Shown: one piece after another, positions 58,201 through 64,000 of the stretch
Layout of the letters: the number at the start of each line of letters is the position of its first letter
Position numbering within the stretch: position 1 is the stretch's first letter
Assembly: GCF_026151205.1 (NCBI RefSeq)
Contig: NC_087073.1
Span: 19,930,837 to 19,994,836 of the forward strand
Source: Bolinopsis microptera
Lineage: Eukaryota; Ctenophora; Tentaculata; Lobata; Bolinopsidae
Direction of reading: 5' to 3'
DNA: 64,000 nt
The notes under the pieces: generated by a model
Told to the model about the DNA's origin: nothing
What the model saw: only the letters and a program-made list of their open reading frames with translations
The model's database searches: none
Translations under genes and position numbers: made by a program

Positions 58201-61066
58201 AATCTATATATAACATGATAGTTAAAAACACGATCACGATTATCAAAATCACAAGTCTGCAATTGCACGAAGCTTGATTGATTTTCATTAATCGTGAGTT
58301 GTACATCGCAATGAAAATCGTAGAAACTGATAAAAGTAGAAGCTGATAATGAATCTGATAAAAGTAGAAGCTGGTTAACAATCTGGATTACCGGGAAGAA
58401 TCGATTAGGCTGAATCTCTGCTCTAATCATTTTGTAGAGCCACTCAGCTAGATCCTCTTTAAAGGGCAGAAGCGGATCATAACCTGAAAACGTAAATTGT
58501 ATCAAACAACCTTTCCAACGACAACATCTCGCTAACACCAATCAAAACCATTGAAAAATAGACCGACAGCAACAGTATTCTATGTTCCAATTAAAGTAAT
58601 GATAAGCACCCACTAGAAACTAAAAACGTACCAGCGGAACCAGCGTCTTTACACTGGACAGTTGAACAAGTAGCGATAAAACCTAGTCTCTTCCTGTTCT
58701 GTGCGAGTCCGGAGGAGAAGAAACAGTGAGGGTCATAGTAGTCATCGTCGTCATAGTGATAGAGTTTCTCGTAGGGATTGCTGGCAGCCCCGGGGTCGGC
58801 GGGATGTCCTGCAGTTGCAGCGCTCATCCCTGCTAGAGAGATACCATGTTAGTAAATATATAAGGGAGGTGGTGAGGTGAGAGAACTAGAAGGTAATATT
58901 AGGGGGTGTAGTAAAATTACGACGAAAGACTTCGCGAGATAAGAAAATCTTAACCATTTTGTACACGGCAAAGATTGTGTGACATGGAACAATGGGCTAA
59001 GTTGTGCATGTACAGAGGATATGAGATTGTCATATAGTCGAGATAATGACCAGTTTAGGCAAATCAGAGGGCCACTGAAGCAAAACAATGGAATATCACC
59101 GATATATGAAATTTAAGATCAATCTTCCGGAAGACAATGGGGCTACTTAGTTAAGATAACCATCATCAATCATCACCCGTCAGCACTAATCGCAACTATT
59201 TTCTGCTTGCTTTGCCAACTTATTGATTTTTAAAGCCACCAAAATTTAAGAATCTCAGAATATGCCGCTGCCACGCGAAGCTAGGTGGCTATAATGAAGT
59301 TAAAAAGTGGTAAAAAGTCATCTGAAAGCCAATGAAATCATCAATAATGGAGACTTATTGTCTAATCTGCATATGAACACGATCATACCACATGCCCACA
59401 ATCAGATGGTATTGATAGGGCGGCCACTCCTAATATATATATATATATAGAAATTGTCAGCACTATTCACACAAATTGCGCCGATCGGAAGCAACTACAA
59501 GTTGAGGGACGCAAGCTTCAAGTCGTGATTAGTTACACATGAAGACTCTAACAACACACACTGTAACACACACTGTTTTAGTATGGAAGCCACAGATAGC
59601 GATTGTGATTGGTGGCTGATGAGGATGAACCATCACAGTTTACATCCCACATAATTGTATGCACGATAGAATATGGTAACATCCGGAGCTCAGTTTTACG
59701 ATGAAAGTTATAAATTATAACCTTTAGCTTGATTTACAGCTTCTTTGGAAGGGTGTTATTTATCTCAAGTCTTATTTCTCTGAGTGAGTGAGGGACACGA
59801 GGTTCAACAAAAATTTGTATGCATGGTCACATGACTTACAGAATGCATAAAATTTTTACAAATCTTTGACACCTCAGACAAAAAACATTGAACGTCGCCA
59901 ACTCGGTGTCATGTACTTAATATAACCAGGGAAATGCTGCTTATGGCAAGTAGCTATAAATGCACATTGCAGGTGGTTCTGCGACAAGTTACTAGTGACT
60001 ATACGTCTGACCCCGGGCTTCAAGCTCCAAGTACATGCAGGTTACGCATTATAACTTGAACTCCGATATCGCATAACATGTTAAGACTATTCATATGTAT
60101 CCTGACGAATGTTTCAAACATATGCACCCTGTACCAGTGTAGCATGAGTATAACAAAATTTACATATATTCAAAGATCTAAGATTACCCATACTCCATAC
60201 TCCATAGCTCTATTATAGGTCTCATATCTATACACGGGTGTGTTCACTGTTATACATGTTTAGAGATTTGCTGTATTTGGACACGAATGGAAACACACAA
60301 TATGCGAGGCTTGAAATCTTCGTAAAAACTACATCATGAGAGCCACAAAGTTTTTGCTATATAATAATGTTGAAAGTGTTACATTAGAGATCTGAACTAA
60401 CTGAACTAGATTTTCATTATAGGAAGGCCTCGACGGTCAGAGTTTGAAACAGATCAAAAAACATGACACTAATCATGCCAATTAAGAAGTGGTCGAATGC
60501 GTCTAACAAATGGAATATTGTGGATTAAGACATATTTTTAATATCATCAGCAGTGGATCTGCACAACAAATTTTAAACGACCAAAAAATTTTAAACGACC
60601 AAAAAATTCGTTCAATCTGTTAAATATCGAATTCATCTCTTTATAATCAGATAGTTCGACGTTTCTCAAGTTAGTCGGGACAAGATTCCATGATGATCGG
60701 AAATGCCAAACGCAGATAAATCTTCATTAGTTTCGAGACTTGCTAATAACTGTGAAAGTTGTCTGAGTAACAGGATCTGAGCCATTACTAATAACATGTG
60801 CTGATTAAGATTTACTTTCAGCATGTTAGTACAATAGCTACTGATTTACTCTTATCATGGTGACAATTCAGTATATGAGGTACAATCACGCACCCATTTC
60901 TAGGCACGAAGAACCGAACAGTTACTGAATATCAAGTTTGTTAAACCCTGAAATAAACAAGGTCCTCTTGCACTCGTTTGACTCTGAATACAATCTCTAA
61001 TCCTATTATCAGTAGGTACTTACCTTTATCAGTTTCCTGGCCACGGACATACGCGTAGTTATCCAT
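43222..61066 (-). CDS. GAS2L: GAS2-like CH + GAR domain cytoskeletal linker, about 25 exons, about 1,932 aa
   Basis: Exons (minus): 61066-61024, 58829-58632, 58483-58392, 58171-58050, 57898-57754, 57217-57029 or 56980-56843, 55482-55408, 55167-55041, 54584-53856, 53601-53533, 53413-53129, 52975-52880, 52660-52268, 51858-51394, 51223-49505, 49206-49089, 48931-48822, 48650-48495, 48332-48237, 48075-48007, 44382-44269, 44095-43943, 43834-43724, 43346-43222 (TAG). All phases agree. A CH (actin-binding) domain spans about residues 85-225 ([54 protein letters not shown]). A GAR (microtubule-binding) domain spans about 265-330 ([37 protein letters not shown]). Then come a basic Pro/Ser-rich region, a long acidic region and a basic C-terminus. 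Expected to link actin and microtubules. The acidic tail makes it far longer than typical GAS2L proteins. The first exon and the donor at 51393 are the least certain points. Confidence 0.87.
44541..47683. repeat. Large imperfect foldback in an intron of the GAS2-like gene
   Basis: The left arm (44541 to about 45640) is the reverse complement of the right arm (about 46110-47683). Paired landmarks: ATAGTACAGACAAATCCGTC with its complement at the outer end, TTGAGTCCCATTAGGTGCCC, and GGGTGATGTAAGTAGTAAT near the inner end. The right arm carries extra blocks, about 250 bp near 47325-47590 and about 180 bp near 46310-46480. It fills most of the 3.6 kb intron 44383-48006. Short open frames within it (for example 45497-45688, and the mirrored pair at 44627 and 47131) have no recognisable domain. 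Confidence 0.85.
50745..51041 (-). repeat. 18-residue acidic repeats inside the GAS2-like tail
   Basis: About five consecutive repeats of roughly 18 residues with consensus [V/I]D[N/D][L/I]EEEP followed by K-x-E, encoded in the 1.7 kb exon. They are followed by a likely coiled coil ([19 protein letters not shown]) at about 50620-50750. Confidence 0.85.
55957..56421 (-). CDS. Possible nested single-exon ORF inside an intron of the GAS2-like gene
   Basis: An open frame of 154 codons lies wholly in the intron between the CH-domain exons and the first GAR exon. The first in-frame ATG is at about 56334, giving 124 residues ([15 protein letters not shown]...). It includes a basic, helix-like stretch ([20 protein letters not shown]) and several cysteines. 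The upstream part of the frame is hydrophobic ([17 protein letters not shown]) but has no ATG, so either an unseen upstream exon supplies the start or the frame is chance. It cannot be an exon of the host gene: the host phases join directly across it. No family is recognised. Confidence 0.3.
   Translation of the reverse strand: MQCVLVAAVLALSSLVLQSLQFFSQVVGIMTVRPSCPIHGTGSLNRTWPGRRRHSCTKTACLFNQPTQWSHIEKKIAKFRAELAAKRLARSMKFYLKLSLETNHNFCPKHSTLDPAIVRHLERYRSILKPNRLQTNYDASSPSTSHQVYNHIKG
56843..57217 (-). other. Duplicated, probably mutually exclusive exons ending the CH domain
   Basis: Exon 57217-57029 (63 codons) and exon 56980-56843 (46 codons) begin almost identically ([15 protein letters not shown], then GIEPPTLIK) and both start and end in phase 0. 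The first carries a Pro-Glu repeat tail before [10 protein letters not shown]; the second ends [11 protein letters not shown]. The intron between them would be 48 nt, much shorter than any other intron in this gene (the next smallest read is 119 nt). Each encodes the same last helix of the CH domain, so joining both would duplicate it. Confidence 0.85.
58830..61023. other. First intron of the GAS2-like gene
   Basis: This 2.2 kb stretch separates the small first coding exon from the next one. It has a TATATATATA run at about 59437 and no recognisable element or gene. Confidence 0.5.
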
Positions 61067-64000
61067 GAAATAGATAGACACTTGCAGCTTGATATCAGCT
61101 GAGCTAGCTTGACAGAATAAATGCAGATAGAAACGCAATCAACTCGGATCAAACTTTTAATGACATTTCTCGTTTCAGTAGTTGTTAAGGTCCACGACAA
61201 CTTGATATGTCAGCATGATTTCATGAATAGGACAATTCTGCTAGTTTTCACCACTGCTTGTCAGGTCTATTTGGTCACGTGATTGCAGTGACAGACGGGA
61301 CACTCACTTGTTAAGTGTGTACTGTGTGTTTACTGTGCTCTTATTATTTCAGTGTGGAGACGTAATGATAGGAGATACTTCTTATCAGTTACATTCTGCA
61401 GTGGTACAAAGTTGAAAAAGTCAGGTCAGCGAAATGAAAAGGTTCAAACTTTCGTGTTTATTCTTATCCATTTGAAACCATTTGTTCAATCTAAAAAATT
61501 CCAGAATTTTATTTCGTTAAATTAAACGTAACATTTTATCTCGAGTAGCTGAGAAATCCGAAGCGTAGTGAAGTGACATGTTGGTCATTGTGGCCATTAG
61601 ATCAGCTGAAAACTTAAGAATTAGCTGTATGAGAAGGATGATGGCACCATGACTGGTTTTAATCTGATAATAACAATGGGATGATATCAGCTACCTTAAT
61701 GAATTTATATTTCTAATTTATACTGAAGTCATAAATTGTATCCACGTGATCTACAGACTTTGATTACTAATCACATGATCTACGGACTCTGGTTGCTGAT
61801 CTAAACAGTTTAACATCTACGTCAGTACTACGTCAGAGAAATAGTAGGACCAGCTCCAATTGAGTTTCTTGATGAAACTACCTACTTACTAACGATATCA
61901 GGTCGACTAAATTGAGCTAAAATCTGTTGATTTCTGCGACAAATAAAGCAAAGGAGCATTTATTTGAGGCCCACACACAACTGTGGGAGGATAGTCTTGG
62001 CAAATATATATTTTACAAACTTTATACTGTACACTTTATTGTACTATAATCATGACGCTAAAAATTATTAACTACTCAAATTACAGATTTCAAACAGAAA
62101 TTAAAGCTTTTTAAAAAGTATTACAAAGCTAATCCACTACAGATTCCCTTATTTGTGAACTAAGAACGAAAGTAATACGTTTATAGCGTTTCAAAACAAT
62201 ATCAACTCGTAGTACAGAGCTCTGCCAATTGTATTTGAATCCCACGAAAATGAGGAGAAGATAAGAACTTCAGCAACTGTTGATATGAAGTACAATCAAG
62301 AAAGTAATGCCAGCATGATAAGGGTGGTTTGCAGCAAATCCGAAGCAAGATGAAGTTACTTGATAAGTGATGGCGTTGAGAAACATTTTAGAAACATTTA
62401 TGTGCATACAAAATAAAAGCAAGAGAGGACCAAATAATGTTTCCAATTCGTGTGGATTGAAGATTTATGCAATTAGATTGAATGCAGGCGATAAGCTTTC
62501 TCAAATAAATTAATTCACTTGTACACAGCTGGTATGTCGTATTATGCTGAGTACTGTAACTTTACTATAAAAATTAAACTAAGGGATTACGGCAGTTAAA
62601 AGTTTCAAATGAATATGACCATCACTGCGACCTAAGTGCCGACCTATACACTATGGCACCGCTGATCGTAATCATGTGAAAGTTTTAGTTTGCGGTAATT
62701 CTTGAGTTTATTTTGTATAAATTCACTTGTATGACGTATGTGTTGTACAATTATTATAGATGTGGCCAATTAACCGCCAACACATATCGAGCTGAGATGG
62801 GAAACTTACGACGTAAGAAAGTTTCATCGTGAAATGAAATGTTCGAAAACAATATTTTACGTTTTACAAGACTCAAGTTGAAGTAAAATGCAATTTAATT
62901 TTGTGGTAGTTAGAAAGAAAGCAAAAACGCATGTTCGTAATAAAGAAATGTGCCCAGGCGACTCAATAATCTTAAAAGATTATTTTCAACACCAGCAGAT
63001 TTAAAAGGTAAAACAGATTTATAAATGCTTGAAATCAGTAAGAGTATCATATTCATAATGTTATCGAGCAACTGACAGCCAAGAAAAAGAATCCGTTAGT
63101 ACCGCACGAATGGTTGCCATGATAAAGAGTTAACGTTGACAATTTTGAAGGAGTAATACAGAACATTAAATATATAGTAAAGTAGAAATAGAGAGCATCT
63201 TTTACAGTCTCACTTGCAGATGAAATAATTCAAAATTCAATAAGCAATTCTAATTTCAGACTGGTACAGTTAAAACAGGATGAAAGCAATATACATTAAC
63301 TGGAATTGTAAGCGATACTTGTTACGATTGGTCCAGACATCAGCTCGGAGGAGTACATGATTGGCTCTTTACTTCTCACACGTGGCGAAGCAATAAATTG
63401 TAAAGGAACAAATGCTCCACAAAACAATGTCTAACACGACACGTGACCAGTGCATGACTTAGGAGGGGACACGCTCACCAGTCACCTGCGAAACACATGA
63501 CTTTAAACAGATAGCACTTTTCACATGCACTCTCGTTTATTGAAAACGGTAAGCGGTCAGCAGGACGGGGCACTCAATACAGGGACAAATGTGACTTTAA
63601 GTAAATACTCCTGGTCTGGCTTCACGGTTAATACATGTTGTGTCATGTGACCAGCTTGTTTACAAACAATCATGTATCAAATCACACCACACGAGGTTGC
63701 CGTTACTGAAACAACACGTGAATTGGATAGATACCGCGATTATAGTTTACAAGTTACAGCGCAGTTTGTTCCAGATCAATATTCAAGTTTATCACTTTAA
63801 CCGCATCTTTTAAAGAATATTTTCCATTTTAAAACATAAGTGACAGCGTAGTTGATCAGGGCACAAAATAACAAACATTTATTCAGAATATTGTTATGAC
63901 TTTATAGGTCACCCGCTATTTAATTTTAAACTTTTTAAATGCCCAGCACCACTATATTTAGTGTATTTATGAATGCTTTCTGGAACGATATTCCAACAAT
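61067..64000. other. Upstream non-coding region
   Basis: No gene, RNA gene or repeat was recognised. It probably holds the promoter and any 5' untranslated exons of the GAS2-like gene. Confidence 0.45.

Overview
This window is nuclear DNA of an invertebrate animal. It is AT-rich, with mostly short GT-AG introns (about 120-470 bp in the genes read here), animal gene families (an M14A digestive-type carboxypeptidase and a CH + GAR-domain GAS2-like cytoskeletal linker) and many non-LTR and DNA transposon remains. I cannot fix the phylum from sequence alone. All exon structures were read by eye from splice sites and checked for phase continuity. There is one 100-base assembly gap (20944-21043).

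Layout. 1-2.6 kb: a possible two-exon secreted or membrane micropeptide, then empty sequence ending in a cluster of three hairpins. 2.7-4.7 kb: a frame-broken R2/HERO-type non-LTR element with a restriction-like endonuclease. 4.7-9.9 kb: an intronless 738-codon gene for a NERD-nuclease + superfamily 1 helicase, bracketed by two direct copies of a ~335 bp repeat. Beside it lies a DNA transposon (TIRs, TAG target duplication) that was itself hit by a 5'-truncated LINE carrying its own 8 bp target duplication. 10.3-14.4 kb: a very large imperfect inverted repeat. 14.4-20.9 kb: non-coding repeat fragments, including a perfect 143 bp palindrome.

21.4-37.7 kb: a young tandem array of four ~3.43 kb units plus a leading partial unit. 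Each unit carries, on the minus strand, a copy of the LAST exon of the neighbouring carboxypeptidase gene, a degenerate LINE relic, and an intronless GT4 glycosyltransferase of bacterial (MshA / sucrose-phosphate-synthase-like) appearance. Three glycosyltransferase copies are intact. One is split by an ORF1-only LINE with curious reiterated 5' ends.

37.5-41.3 kb: the carboxypeptidase gene itself (minus strand, 11 exons, 503 aa, signal peptide, propeptide, A-type catalytic domain, acidic tail). Its terminal exon is the rightmost member of the array. 43.2-61.1 kb: the GAS2-like gene (minus strand, about 25 exons, ~1,932 aa). It has a CH domain whose last segment is encoded by two alternative exons only 48 nt apart, a GAR domain, and a very long Pro-rich then acidic tail. 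One of its introns holds a second large foldback. 61.1-64 kb: non-coding sequence upstream.

The most unusual system is the array. A bacterial-type glycosyltransferase has become fixed next to an animal protease gene and has been amplified together with that gene's 3' exon. The NERD-helicase gene, between direct repeats in a transposon-dense locus, is the second candidate for something undescribed.
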